From assembly GCA_003577165.1 (NCBI GenBank), contig QEUM01000005.1, positions 62,001 through 126,000 on the forward strand: a stretch of DNA of 64,000 nucleotides, in the 5' to 3' direction. Within the stretch, counting starts at the first letter, position 1, and every line of letters starts with the position of its first letter. Both the position numbers and the translations under genes were made by a program. This document shows positions 54,826 through 64,000 of the stretch, one piece after another. Source of the stretch: Armatimonadota bacterium. Its GTDB lineage: Bacteria > Armatimonadota > Fimbriimonadia > Fimbriimonadales > ATM1. The notes beneath the pieces are model-generated. The model had not been told where the DNA came from. It was given only the letters and a program-made list of their open reading frames with translations, and searched no databases.

Positions 54826-55386
54826 ATGGCTTCGGCAGACCACATTTCGCCAACAGACTTGAAGCGCCGCATCGAGGCCGGCGAGCACCTGCAGATCTTC
54901 GACGTGCGGACACCGAGCGAGTTCGCTTCGGGACACGTGCCCGGCGCGGCAAACCTTCCCATGGACGAAGTGGAAGCGCGCCTCGATGACCTTTCGACCG
55001 ACCGCCCCGCGGTGCTTGTATGCCAAAGCGGCCAGCGCGCAGCCATGACTTGCGAACTAATCGGCGCGTCCCATCCAAATGTCCTCGTCCTCGAAGGGGG
55101 GACGGACGCCTGGGTTCAGGCAGGGCTGCCCACCGTTCGCTCGACGAAGACTCGGTGGAGTCTCGACCGCCAAGTCCGACTTGGCGCTGGAGTCCTCGTC
55201 CTCACAGGACTAATCCTCGCGAAGTACGCGCATCCCGGCTGGATCTTCCTCACCGGCTTCGTTGGCGCGGGCCTGACGTTCTCGGGCCTTACAAACTTCT
55301 GCGGCATGGCCCTTCTGCTCAGCCGCATGCCTTGGAACCAGCCGAAGAGGCTGTCTTCAGGCCCGGCCGCGTCCTCCTCCCCTTAG
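54826..55386 (+). CDS. Rhodanese domain with C-terminal DUF2892-like membrane domain
   Basis: 186 residues. The rhodanese domain (residues 1-110) contains LQIFDVRTPSEFASGHVPGAANLPMDEV and the active-site loop VLVCQSGQRAA with Cys near residue 67. Two hydrophobic helices follow (GVLVLTGLILAKYAHPGWIFLTGFVGAGLTFSGLTNFCGMALLL), matching the DUF2892/YgaP-type arrangement in which a membrane rhodanese handles sulfur transfer at the membrane. Its 3' end overlaps the convergent BNR gene by 4 nt. Confidence 0.9.
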   Translation: MASADHISPTDLKRRIEAGEHLQIFDVRTPSEFASGHVPGAANLPMDEVEARLDDLSTDRPAVLVCQSGQRAAMTCELIGASHPNVLVLEGGTDAWVQAGLPTVRSTKTRWSLDRQVRLGAGVLVLTGLILAKYAHPGWIFLTGFVGAGLTFSGLTNFCGMALLLSRMPWNQPKRLSSGPAASSSP

Positions 55387-58287
55387 TTCGGGGCCCGGAC
55401 CTCGAAAGTCGCCTCCGCCCGCGAGCCACCCGACTCGAGCACGAGGCGGTAGGTGCCCGGCCCTAAGTACTTCGGGCGGTAGTCCTCATACGGATCCTTC
55501 AGGATGTCTTGGAGGGTCGTAGGCTTCCAATCGATGCCTCCCGGCGGGATCGGCCTGCCTTCAGAGATTTGAAGGCTGACCCTGCCGAAGTTTAACCCGT
55601 GTTCGCCGGGGTCGGGACGTCCGCCTTCGCCAGTGATCGGCTCCGACTTGACGGCCCTCCCTTGACTGTCCATGATCGTCGCCGTCACTGACCCGGCTGA
55701 TCTCAACCAGTATGTTACGGCGATGCTGCCGCCCGAGCCCCTCGCACCACGCCCCCCCGTTCGGTACGCCCACATCCGATCGTACACAACGGACGCGATC
55801 GGGAAGATGTGAACTGGCACGCGGCGAACTTCCGGTGTGACGCTGCGAAGGACGGACACACTCGCAACCCACACGCTCCGGCCGTGAGTGCCAAGCACGA
55901 GATCACCTTCTCGCGGATGGACTACCAGATCGTGAACCGGAGTGTGGGGCAGGCCCCCCTCCAAGGCTTCCCACGTCGCGCCCCGATCTAGGCTGACGAA
56001 AACGCCCATGTCGGTTCCAACAAAGACGATGTCAGGACTGACAGGGTCCTCTGCGACGACGTTGATGGGTTCCGCAGGGAGTCCTGCGGAGATGTCTCTC
56101 CAAGTGGTTCCGCCGTCGTCGGACCTCCAGAGATAGGGCGCGAAGTCATCCTCTCTGTAGCCGGACTTCGCCAAGTACACGCAGTCTCGGCGGTGCGCCG
56201 ACGCCGCAATTCGGCTCACCCACTTTCCCGGCGCAAGCGATTGGCCGATCTCGATCCAATTCGCTCCCGAGTCCGAGGACCTCCAAACCCGACCGTCGTC
56301 CGTTCCGACGTAAAGAACTCCGAAAGCCAGCGGGCTTTCGCTCAGAGACTTGATCGTTCCATAAGGAACGTCTCCCTGCGGTAGGTTCTTCGTCAAGTCG
56401 GGAGAAATGGCAAGATACGACCTTCCCTGATTGAAGGACCGATACACTCGATTCGCGCCGTAGTAGAGGACATCGGGATGGTGAGGAGAAAGCAGGAATG
56501 GCGTCACCCAGTTGTATCGAAGGCGCGATTCTCCGAATTGCGGTCTCGGCATCGCATTCCACGACTCGCCGGTCTTTCGATTGCGGCCGGACGTAAATCC
56601 GAACTGGCTGGACGTGATGACCGTCTCGTTGTCCCGAACGTCAATGGCAACCGTCCCTCCGTCGCCCCCCCCGATGTCTTCCCACTCCCAAGGATCGGAT
56701 GCTCCGGCCGTAAATGCGATACGGCTGCGCCATGTCTACGGCGATCGTCGTGAATTGACCGACGGGCAGGTTGTTCACCTTTTGCCAGGTGCGCCCACCA
56801 TCCCATGAGAGATTCAACCCCCCATCGTTGCCGAGCGCGACGCGATCCGGCCAACGGGGATCGATCCAAAGAGCATGGTGATCTGCGTGCACACCGCGTC
56901 CCCCCACCGATGCGAACGATCGCCCACCGTCGGTCGACCGCATGATCGGCACGCCGAGCAGAAACACCGTATCGGGGTCCGTGGGCGACACGCGCACTTG
57001 TCCGAAGTAGTAGCCGTAAGTGTTGTACAGCGAATCCAATCTGGCCGTCGTCGTCTGCTTCCAAGACGCCCCCCCGTCGTCCGATCGATACAACTGTGCT
57101 CCCTGGATTCTCGCCTCGAATAGGTCCGCGTTCGCATCACCAAGCATGCCCAAGAGTTTCTGCACGCTCATCGTGCCCTCGCGCACCATCGCCTTGAGCC
57201 TTGCGGCCGTCAAGTCGGGAGGAAACGTCTGCGAGAGGAAGCGCTGAAGCACATCATCCGGAATTTCGAGCAGCTGGCTGTCCGTCAGGAATCGAAGCCG
57301 TCGTTCGGTGAGTTCTCCCGACGGCACGCCTTCGTCCTGTCGGTCGAATCCAGGCGCAGGCGCCTGATTGTCGACTACGACGTACACAGTGCTTGGATTC
57401 GTCGCGCAGATCGAGATGCCGATGCGACCGAGGTACTCCCCTTCCGGCAGTCCGGTCCTCAGTTTCGTCCACGTTTCACCGCTGTCCGTGGACTTGTACA
57501 GCCCGCTCCCGACGCCACTCTCGAGAAAGTTCCACGCTCGCCGATCACGCTGCCACATCGCCGCGTACAGCACATTCGAATTCGTGGGATCCATCGCCAG
57601 GTCAATGCCGCCTGTCATGTTGTCGACGAACAGCACCCGCTTCCACGACTTGCCGCCGTCCGTCGTCCGATAGATCCCTCTCTCGTCGTTCCAACTGTAG
57701 AGGTGCCCGACGGCAGCGACGAACACCCTGTCCGCGTTCTTCGGATCTACGACGATGCGGCCGATGTGGTGCGATTCGTGGAGCCCTGTGTTGACCCAGG
57801 ACTTCCCGCCGTCTGTGGACTTGAAGACTCCGGTGCCTGCGTAACTCGTCCTGCTGGAGTTGCTCTCGCCACTCCCCAGCCAGAGGGTCGTCCCCCCTTC
57901 GCCCGCGAGGGCGATGTCGCCGATCGTCATCGCGCTCTCGCGATCGAACAGCGAGGTCCAGGTCGTCCCCATGTTGTCCGTTCGCCACAGTCCGCCTGTC
58001 GCGAAGGCCACCAGAAGAGAACTTCGCGTCCCATCCGGAACCTCGATATCCACGATCCGGCCCCCCTGAATCTCAGGGCCCACGCAGCGGAAGCGGATGT
58101 TGCGAAAGGGCGATCCCGCCTCCAGAGTGAGGCGCTTCTCGTAGCCCGCCATCCGCACAGAGGCGGACATGCCCTGCACAGGCTTGTGAAATCGCTCTAA
58201 CTCCTCCTTCTTGCTGAGTTGCGAGAGCGATGGGACCGGGGAGAGGAAGGCAAGCGCGAGCGTAGAGAGAAGTAGGCAGATTCTCAT
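55383..58287 (-). pseudogene. Secreted BNR/sortilin-like beta-propeller protein, frameshifted
   Basis: From ATG 58287 (signal peptide MRICLLLSTLALAFLSPVPS) the frame carries repeated BNR/Asp-box blades (STDGGKSW, TTDGGKSW, STDSGETW, RSDDGGASW, STDGGRSF) to IAVDMAQPYRIYG near 56710. After that it turns into a basic run and stops at 56641. The next frame reads ASDPWEWEDIGGGDGGTVAIDVRD and continues through SESPLAFGVLYVGTDDGRVWRSSDSGANW to a stop at 55383. The LQDNG segment that normally follows the IYGG of this family is absent, so an out-of-frame deletion rather than a single-base error is likely. Two fragments of about 550 and 420 residues would result. Confidence 0.8.
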
Positions 58288-58438
58288 CGCGGATTCGGTT
58301 CGACCTGAGATGCGAGATTCCTCCGCCCTAGTCTCAGCCAGCGCAGCGGCCCGCCGGCCGGAGTAGAATGAATTGGACGTTGCGGTCAACATCCCCGTCC
58401 CGAATTGAGGACTGTCGCAGCGACCCTGAGAATCGCTC

Positions 58439-59545
58439 ATGTATCAGGCGCCACTGCCCGAGGAGTACGTCTCTCGCTCGCCCGAAGAGACCCGTCGAAA
58501 GATTCAGGATGCCAAAGCAGCGCTCGGCTCACGAGTCGTCATCTTAGGCCATCACTATCAGCGCGACGAGATCATCGAACACGCCGACTACCGCGGCGAC
58601 TCCTTCAAGCTTGCGAAGGACGCGAATCGCCATCCCGACGCTGAGTTCATCGTCTTCTGTGGCGTCCACTTCATGGCCGAAAGCGCGGACATCCTCACTC
58701 CCGACTCCATGAAGGTCATCCTGCCCAACCTCGCCGCTGGCTGCAGCATGGCCGACATGGCGAACCTCTTCCAAGTCCGATCCGCGTGGAGGCAGATCGA
58801 AGAGATCGTCGGCTCGGGGTCGGGTTCGCGCCCGGCGCTCGTTCCCGTCACCTACATCAACTCCGCAGCCAATCTCAAAGCGTTCGTCGGAGAGAGAGGC
58901 GGCACCGTGTGCACGAGCACCAACGCGCCCATGGCGGTGAAGTGGGCCCTCGATCAGGGCGACCGACTCATCTTCTTCCCCGATCAGCACCTCGGAAGAA
59001 ACACGGGGGCGAAGCTCGGTTACGACCCGGACGCGGACATGTGCGTGTGGGATCCTTTCAAGCCGCTCGGCGGAAACTCACCCGAACAGCTTCTGAGTTC
59101 GAAATTCATTCTCTGGAAGGGCCATTGTTCCGTGCATCAGCGATTCACCGTCGAGCAGGTCGAGATCGCCAAGCAAGCCGACCCACAGGTGAACATCATC
59201 GTCCACCCAGAGTGCCCGATCGAAGTCGTTCGCCTCGCGCCTTACGTTGGCAGCACCGAGTACATCATCCGCACCGTCACCGAGGCGCCTTCCGGCACAT
59301 CATGGGCCGTTGGAACAGAGATCAACTTGGTGAATCGTCTCGCGAATGAGAACCCGGACAAGAAGATCACCTGCCTCGACCCGATGATCTGCCCATGCTC
59401 CACGATGTACCGAATCCACCCTTCGTTCCTTTCATGGGCGCTCGACTCGATTCTCGCTGGAAATCCCGTAAACGTCATCGAGGTCCCGCCGAAAGTCAAG
59501 CATTTCGCGAAACTCGCTCTCGACCGAATGCTCTCGCTGATTTAG
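58439..59545 (+). CDS. nadA: Quinolinate synthase A
   Basis: 368 residues. VVILGHHYQRDEIIEHADYRGDSFKLAK, FIVFCGVHFMAESADIL (first cluster Cys), PNLAAGCSMADMA, GTVCTSTNAPMAVKWAL (second Cys), FFPDQHLGRN, HPECPIEV and CLDPMICPCSTMYRIHP (third cluster Cys region) are all NadA. It condenses iminoaspartate with DHAP to quinolinate using a 4Fe-4S cluster. nadB and nadC are not in the window. The protein ends 16 nt before the convergent M61 gene. Confidence 0.96.
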   Translation: MYQAPLPEEYVSRSPEETRRKIQDAKAALGSRVVILGHHYQRDEIIEHADYRGDSFKLAKDANRHPDAEFIVFCGVHFMAESADILTPDSMKVILPNLAAGCSMADMANLFQVRSAWRQIEEIVGSGSGSRPALVPVTYINSAANLKAFVGERGGTVCTSTNAPMAVKWALDQGDRLIFFPDQHLGRNTGAKLGYDPDADMCVWDPFKPLGGNSPEQLLSSKFILWKGHCSVHQRFTVEQVEIAKQADPQVNIIVHPECPIEVVRLAPYVGSTEYIIRTVTEAPSGTSWAVGTEINLVNRLANENPDKKITCLDPMICPCSTMYRIHPSFLSWALDSILAGNPVNVIEVPPKVKHFAKLALDRMLSLI

Positions 59546-59560
59546 CGACGGCAGAAACCG

Positions 59561-61327
59561 CTATAACCCGGGCCGATACCAAGCGCGGCGCAGAGCCCTC
59601 TGTTCCTGCGTGCAGTTCTGAGACTCCACAATCTTCGTCACAGTTCGCGTTGCGAAAAAAGGAATCACAGTGACTTCGACTTCGCCTCCGCCACGAACGA
59701 CAAGCAGTTTCATGGAAACTCCAACGCCGGCCTTTGAAAACGTTTGCGACAGGGCTGTCGCGATGTTCTTGTTCGTGTCGGACGGCAGTCTCGTGCCGTC
59801 TACGGAGACGATGATGTCGCCCTCCTGCAGGCCGCCCACGGCCGCCTCCACGCGAATCCGCCGAACTCGCGCTCCCTTCGCCTCCTTGTCTGCGCTCCAG
59901 TCGAAGCCAACGTCCGCGAACGGCTCCTCTTTCTGTTCAATCGCCACGCCGAGTTTTGCGAGTTGACTCTCCACGTTGATGTCACCCGGTTTCATGACGA
60001 TCTGGTCGTAGTACGCGCCGAGCCGCTCCCCCCCGAACCTCACTAACTGCTTGCGAATCTCGTCCTCTTCGAACCCTGGCTTGCTGTCCTTGCACAGCTC
60101 CCAAAGAGCCCGCGTCACATCATCGAGCGTGTGCTTTCCTCCGGTGACGGAACGAAGTTCTGCATCGAGGCAGAATCCAACGATCCACCCCGTGTTGTAG
60201 TAACTCACTCCAAATCCTTGGCTGTTCCCTCTCCCGTTCGCGGCCTCCGAGACCCGCCAACTCGACTCATATGGACTCACCTCCAGCCTCTCCCTCCGAG
60301 CGCGCACGCTTGTCAGATTCGAAATCAGCGCGTCATGGAGTTGATTCGCATCCCACAGCCCGCTCCGAACCAGCAACACGTCCGCGTAGTAATCCGTTAC
60401 CCCTTCGAGCCACCACAAAGCGCCGGTTCGCGGCAACTTCAAATAGTCAAAGGGGCCGAGCGGCTTCGACCGAATCCGCTTTACGTTCCAAAGGTGGAAG
60501 AACTCGTGTGAGATCACGCTCACCACTCTCGGCCCCAAACCGCTCGCAAGAGTGATCTGTGTGGAACTTAGGTGCTCGAGTCCGCCGCCGCCGTCAACGG
60601 AGTCCGTCACGTTGAAGTGCCAAACGTATTTGTTATAGGGCAAGCCACCGAAGAATGCGCCCTGCGTGTCCGTGATGCTCTTGCAGATGTTGATCAGCCT
60701 CGGCCTGTCTACGTCCGCCCGGGTCGCTCCTCTCAACACGATGAAGTGCGGCTTTCCGTACGATCTGTACTCGTCGAGCAGAAAGTCGCCCAGGGTCACC
60801 GGGTTGTCCGCGAGCACGTCGTAATCGTCCGCACGAAACTCGTTCGGCGCGTCCGCGACCTCATCGAGTCCGACAGCGACGCGCCAGCCCTCGGGAACCG
60901 CAACTCTCAGGCGGCACTCCTCGCTGATGCGGCCGACGACGTAAAGATACGTCGAAGGGCCGCTGTAGTGCATGGCGCCTGCCGTGTAACTGTTCGGAAT
61001 CGAATAGGACACGACAACGGACGATTGACCGCTCGTGCGAACGCGCCACGTGTTGTTGTCCGGTTTCTCTGTCGCGAGCGCTGCGCCGTTCGCCCCTCTG
61101 GCAGAAAACGACTGCACGTTTCTGTAGTTGTCCACGAGCCGATAACTTCCCGGAGCCCAATTCGGCATCTGAAGATCCAGCGCGTCGCCCTTCGTCGATA
61201 GGGTCATTCTCACGTGAAGGAGATTGGACTCAGCCGAAGGCGCGACTTCGTACCGGATGACTGAATTTGCGCCGCAGGCAAGGAAAAGGACTACGGCAAA
61301 GAGGACAACTTTCGGACGATCGAGCAT
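59561..61327 (-). CDS. M61 family peptidase with C-terminal PDZ domain
   Basis: 588 residues from ATG 61327, which begins a signal peptide (VVLFAVVLFLACGAN; the Cys could be a lipobox). The M61 N-terminal beta domain (MTLSTKGDALDLQMPNWAPGSYRL) is followed by the gluzincin site SHEFFHLWNVKRIR (HExxH, about residue 290) and LWWLEGVTDYYADVLLVRSG with the third zinc ligand Glu. A PDZ domain occupies about residues 480-570 (GARVRRIRVEAAVGGLQEGDIIVSVDG). It acts on peptides in the periplasm or outside the cell, typically with Gly-aminopeptidase-like activity. Confidence 0.93.
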   Translation of the reverse strand: MLDRPKVVLFAVVLFLACGANSVIRYEVAPSAESNLLHVRMTLSTKGDALDLQMPNWAPGSYRLVDNYRNVQSFSARGANGAALATEKPDNNTWRVRTSGQSSVVVSYSIPNSYTAGAMHYSGPSTYLYVVGRISEECRLRVAVPEGWRVAVGLDEVADAPNEFRADDYDVLADNPVTLGDFLLDEYRSYGKPHFIVLRGATRADVDRPRLINICKSITDTQGAFFGGLPYNKYVWHFNVTDSVDGGGGLEHLSSTQITLASGLGPRVVSVISHEFFHLWNVKRIRSKPLGPFDYLKLPRTGALWWLEGVTDYYADVLLVRSGLWDANQLHDALISNLTSVRARRERLEVSPYESSWRVSEAANGRGNSQGFGVSYYNTGWIVGFCLDAELRSVTGGKHTLDDVTRALWELCKDSKPGFEEDEIRKQLVRFGGERLGAYYDQIVMKPGDINVESQLAKLGVAIEQKEEPFADVGFDWSADKEAKGARVRRIRVEAAVGGLQEGDIIVSVDGTRLPSDTNKNIATALSQTFSKAGVGVSMKLLVVRGGGEVEVTVIPFFATRTVTKIVESQNCTQEQRALRRAWYRPGL

Positions 61328-61364
61328 CGGAGTTAGAAGTTCGACGGGGCGGACGCACTTCCTG

Positions 61365-61820
61365 TTACCGGCGCCGGTGCTCTTCAGCGTTCCCCGTGAA
61401 CTCCACCCGGTGCGTGGGCATGTTCTCTGCGCGCTCCCACCCAACGTCCGGCGGCGCGACGTGGTCGAGCACGGAGGCGAGCATCACTTGCACCACCCGG
61501 TCGTTCGGGTTCTCCCGCCGGAGTTTTTGGGCCAACCCCAGCGCGTCCTCCCATCGGCCGAGGTCCATCTTCGCCCTCAGCAGCATCACGCCGACGTCGT
61601 ACTGTGAGTCGTCGATCGCGTACGCCAGAGCCAGGTGCCGCTCAGCGTCGACGAAGCGGTCGATCTGGGCATAGGCGACACCCGCGAGTTTCTGCGCCTC
61701 TGCATCGCCCGGGTATTTGGACAGGTACGATTTAGCCGCCTTGGCGGCGGAACGCGCATCACCGGAGCCCAACTTGGCCCGTATCTCACTCAAGCGAATC
61801 TCACGATCTTCGGCCGACAT
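61365..61820 (-). CDS. TPR-like protein of unknown function
   Basis: 151 residues. KLGSGDARSAAKAAKSYLSKYPGDAEAQKLAGVAYAQIDRFVDAERHLALAYAIDDSQYDVGVMLLRAKMDLGRWEDALGLAQKLRRENPND forms three tetratricopeptide-like helix pairs. There is no signal peptide or membrane segment. It lies 37 nt upstream of the M61 gene and is probably in the same unit. It may be a scaffold; function unassigned. Confidence 0.8.
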   Translation of the reverse strand: MSAEDREIRLSEIRAKLGSGDARSAAKAAKSYLSKYPGDAEAQKLAGVAYAQIDRFVDAERHLALAYAIDDSQYDVGVMLLRAKMDLGRWEDALGLAQKLRRENPNDRVVQVMLASVLDHVAPPDVGWERAENMPTHRVEFTGNAEEHRRR

Positions 61821-61897
61821 CTCACTTTCTCTCGGAGGCGCGCCTCCCAGCTGCCCAGCGTCTTATATCATATGACCGCACGTCCAGGACAATCGCT

Positions 61898-64000
61898 ATG
61901 ACGTCTTTCCTGCCGATTCTGGTTTGTTGTTTCGCAGCCCAGAGCGGCCCCCTGGACGACCCCCGGCTCGCCGCGCCCGTGACCCTGGTCGCCCCGGCCG
62001 AGACCGTCGAGAAGGTGCTCGCCGCGGTCGGACGACAGTGTGGGGTCACGCTCGAAGCCTCTGGCGCGATCGAGGAAGACCTGGTCATCGTAGCCGTCAA
62101 GGACGTGAGTGCGGCGCAGTTCCTTTCCAGGCTTGCGAGCCACTTCGGCTGGCAATGGACCAAAGCCGGCTCCACCCTCCACCTGGAGCGCTCCGCAGAA
62201 GCCGCCAAGAACGAGGATCGTCTGGCAGACGAGGCACGCCTCAGGCCTTTCGTTGAGATTCAAAGGAGACTTCGTGAAACACCGGTCGAACTCTCTCCGG
62301 AAGAGCGGGCTCGGATCGAAGCCGAGCTGGAAGCTGTTCGGAAGAAGATGACCAAACTGGCAGAAGCCGAAGATGACGAGTCCTGGCGTGAATACGACCG
62401 GCTCAGCACACTCCACTCTCTGCTCTTCCGGAAGCTCGACCCAGGCCTAAAGCTCGTTGAGCAAGTCGTGCGCGACCTCTCTGCTGAGCAATTGCGCGGG
62501 CTGGTCACTCGCGGGAGACTCGTCGTCAGCACAAAGCCCACTTCCGCACAATTCCGAATGTCCGCCAAGGCTGCGCGGTTCGCTGCCGAACACGTGAAGC
62601 AAGCGGCTCAGGATGGCGTCGATCAACTCAAGGCGTTCGAGGCGGAGGGTGCACTAAAGGCGCAGGATCGCGAGAATTTCTTCACATCTCCCCAGTTTGC
62701 GACGGCTGTCCGGGTCACGTTGCAGGCCGTGGAACGGACCGGTCCCGCCTTCGCGGAACAGACCGAGAACTTCTCGGGGATCTCGGTAGACGTCGCGATC
62801 CTCGGCGACCCGGGCGAGGTGCTCACGTCACACGGCAACTGGGTTGACAGAAGTTCCGCGTCCTTCTCCCCGGCAGATGCTCCCCCGACGGGTCTCGAAA
62901 CACCTGCGCCATTTGCGGCCTTCGAAGACGCCCGATTTCAGGTGAGCATTGACGGCAATGCCGGCCTCAAGGCGCAACTCATTCCGTTCGCCTTCCCAGA
63001 TGATGATTTCACTGCGGTCGTGGGCATCCTCGGCTACATCGCAGGTTTGGTGCGAGACGCCCGTGACCCACTCTATCCGATTGCGCAAATCCTCACCGAA
63101 TCGGCGGCCGCTTCCGGCTCCAACCTCATCGCCGACGGCTACGACTCGAACATCATTGGTTGCGTCTCGCGACCGCTGTCTGGTCGCCTTAGAGACGTAA
63201 AGTCCGTCCTCACGGCCGTGTGCAGGGCTGCTGGCTGGTCGCCATCCCTTAAAGAAAACTGGCTGATGCTTCGGACCCGCGACTGGGCGCTCGCACGCAG
63301 ATCGACGGTTCCGCGGGGGTCGCTCCGTGAATTGGCCGATCTTCACCAGCGACAGTCCGGCTTCTCGATGGACCAGGTCGCCGGCCTTGTAGCGCGGATG
63401 ACCGATGAACAGGCCACCTCACCGCTCCTCGAACTGACTCTGATTGAGAGTTGGCCCATCACAACTGAGAACGTGTGCCTCGTCCGTGCCTACGCGGGCC
63501 TGGGCATCGTCCAGAAGGAACTCCTCGGGCGCGGCGACCCCATCTCCTTCGCGACGATTGCGCCCGGACCACGGACACTGCTCGGCGAGCACCTGTTCCG
63601 CACAGGAACGATGCAGCCTCCGGAGGCTGCACTCTCGAGCGACAAGGCACGGTTGCAGCAGTATCAACTCGAAGTCGAATCTCTCGGCGGTCGCCACCGT
63701 GACTGGGAAGTGACGCAAATCCTCCCCGGCGGCCCAACGGCCGCGACTATCCTTCGGCTTGGCGTGAAGAGCGAACCCGGCATCGCCTTCAAGGTCAGCA
63801 TCGGCGGAAACACGCTTCAGGCTGGACTCACTATGCAGGAGTTCGCCGAAGTGTCCATGAGCATGGCCGAAGAGTCCGAACTGCCGTTTGAATTCCGAAT
63901 CGAGGCAGTGCGAGCGGGCACCACCGATTCTTGGGATTTCGCAATCGTCCACCCGGACCTGTTCTCCAGCCCGACCAGTTTCAGGCAAATCTACTGCAGC
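61898..64000 (+). CDS. Large secreted protein with secretin-like N domains (partial, runs off right edge)
   Basis: The frame is open from ATG 61898 through the window end, 701 codons. A signal peptide (MTSFLPILVCCFAAQSG) is followed by an STN/N-domain-like alpha-beta unit at about residues 20-100 (VTLVAPAETVEKVLAAVGRQCGVTLEASGAIEEDLVIVAVKDVSAAQFLSRLASHFGWQW). A charged helical stretch (about 110-190) comes next. A second similar unit follows at about 395-460 (IAQILTESAAASGSNLIADGYDSNIIG...VLTAVCRAAGWSPSLKENWLMLRTRD). I do not recognise the whole protein. The modules resemble those of secretins and TonB-receptor sensors, but no secretin beta-barrel appears within the window. Confidence 0.75.
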   Translation, partial: MTSFLPILVCCFAAQSGPLDDPRLAAPVTLVAPAETVEKVLAAVGRQCGVTLEASGAIEEDLVIVAVKDVSAAQFLSRLASHFGWQWTKAGSTLHLERSAEAAKNEDRLADEARLRPFVEIQRRLRETPVELSPEERARIEAELEAVRKKMTKLAEAEDDESWREYDRLSTLHSLLFRKLDPGLKLVEQVVRDLSAEQLRGLVTRGRLVVSTKPTSAQFRMSAKAARFAAEHVKQAAQDGVDQLKAFEAEGALKAQDRENFFTSPQFATAVRVTLQAVERTGPAFAEQTENFSGISVDVAILGDPGEVLTSHGNWVDRSSASFSPADAPPTGLETPAPFAAFEDARFQVSIDGNAGLKAQLIPFAFPDDDFTAVVGILGYIAGLVRDARDPLYPIAQILTESAAASGSNLIADGYDSNIIGCVSRPLSGRLRDVKSVLTAVCRAAGWSPSLKENWLMLRTRDWALARRSTVPRGSLRELADLHQRQSGFSMDQVAGLVARMTDEQATSPLLELTLIESWPITTENVCLVRAYAGLGIVQKELLGRGDPISFATIAPGPRTLLGEHLFRTGTMQPPEAALSSDKARLQQYQLEVESLGGRHRDWEVTQILPGGPTAATILRLGVKSEPGIAFKVSIGGNTLQAGLTMQEFAEVSMSMAEESELPFEFRIEAVRAGTTDSWDFAIVHPDLFSSPTSFRQIYCS

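Overview
This is a gene-dense, roughly 60% GC bacterial chromosome segment with no phage, transposon or CRISPR content. Gene families point to Armatimonadota, probably the Fimbriimonadia. These include a prepilin-like secreted protein with a GDWHVKS tail, the futalosine menaquinone pathway, a type-3 (archaeal-like) ProS, secreted DUF5117/Met-zincin and M61 peptidases, and Tat-exported Gfo/Idh/MocA oxidoreductases with a DUF1080 protein. That placement is inferred from gene content, not from a marker tree. Several genes start with GTG or TTG, and at least seven have a -10-like hexamer only 6-7 nt before the start codon, suggesting leaderless mRNAs.

Layout. 1-5.5 kb: DUF2089 and SHOCT-like pair, trmFO, a DAO-type oxidoreductase, a glyoxalase-fold protein, a prepilin-like protein and an amidohydrolase (possible futalosine-pathway deaminase). 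5.5-12.2 kb: large secreted zinc metalloprotease, galE, an isolated nuoB-nuoI pair, a PilC/GspF-like protein and a secreted orphan. 12.3-17.3 kb: branched-chain-type 2-oxoacid dehydrogenase E1alpha, E1beta and E2, then proS. 17.3-22.4 kb: ABC-2 permease, ECF sigma with a DUF4349 membrane protein, mgtE and mqnC. 22.4-32.9 kb: two secreted proteins, a flavin reductase-like protein, smc, ahcY, an O-antigen ligase-like protein and a PII protein. 33-38.6 kb: glycosyltransferase, acyltransferase, selB, a GH172 (DUF2961) enzyme and an asparaginase-family Ntn hydrolase. 38.6-42.9 kb: the longest intergenic gap (about 370 nt, with a four-hairpin element), a beta-CASP-like MBL protein, a fucose-isomerase-like protein, a DinB protein and tRNA-Gln(CUG).

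42.9-51.5 kb is the most coherent accessory region. Two Tat-signal Gfo/Idh/MocA oxidoreductases, a DUF1080 keto-glycoside hydrolase/lyase, a Tat-signal TIM-barrel isomerase, a complete CUT2 sugar ABC transporter and a SUMF-type protein sit in two convergent units separated by a terminator. Together they look like a 3-keto-glycoside degradation and sugar uptake module. 51.5-64 kb: apbE, kynureninase, a CheY-like regulator, a second ECF sigma, a rhodanese membrane protein, a BNR/sortilin-like secreted protein broken by a frameshift near 56.71 kb, nadA, an M61 peptidase, a TPR protein and a large secreted protein that runs off the right edge.
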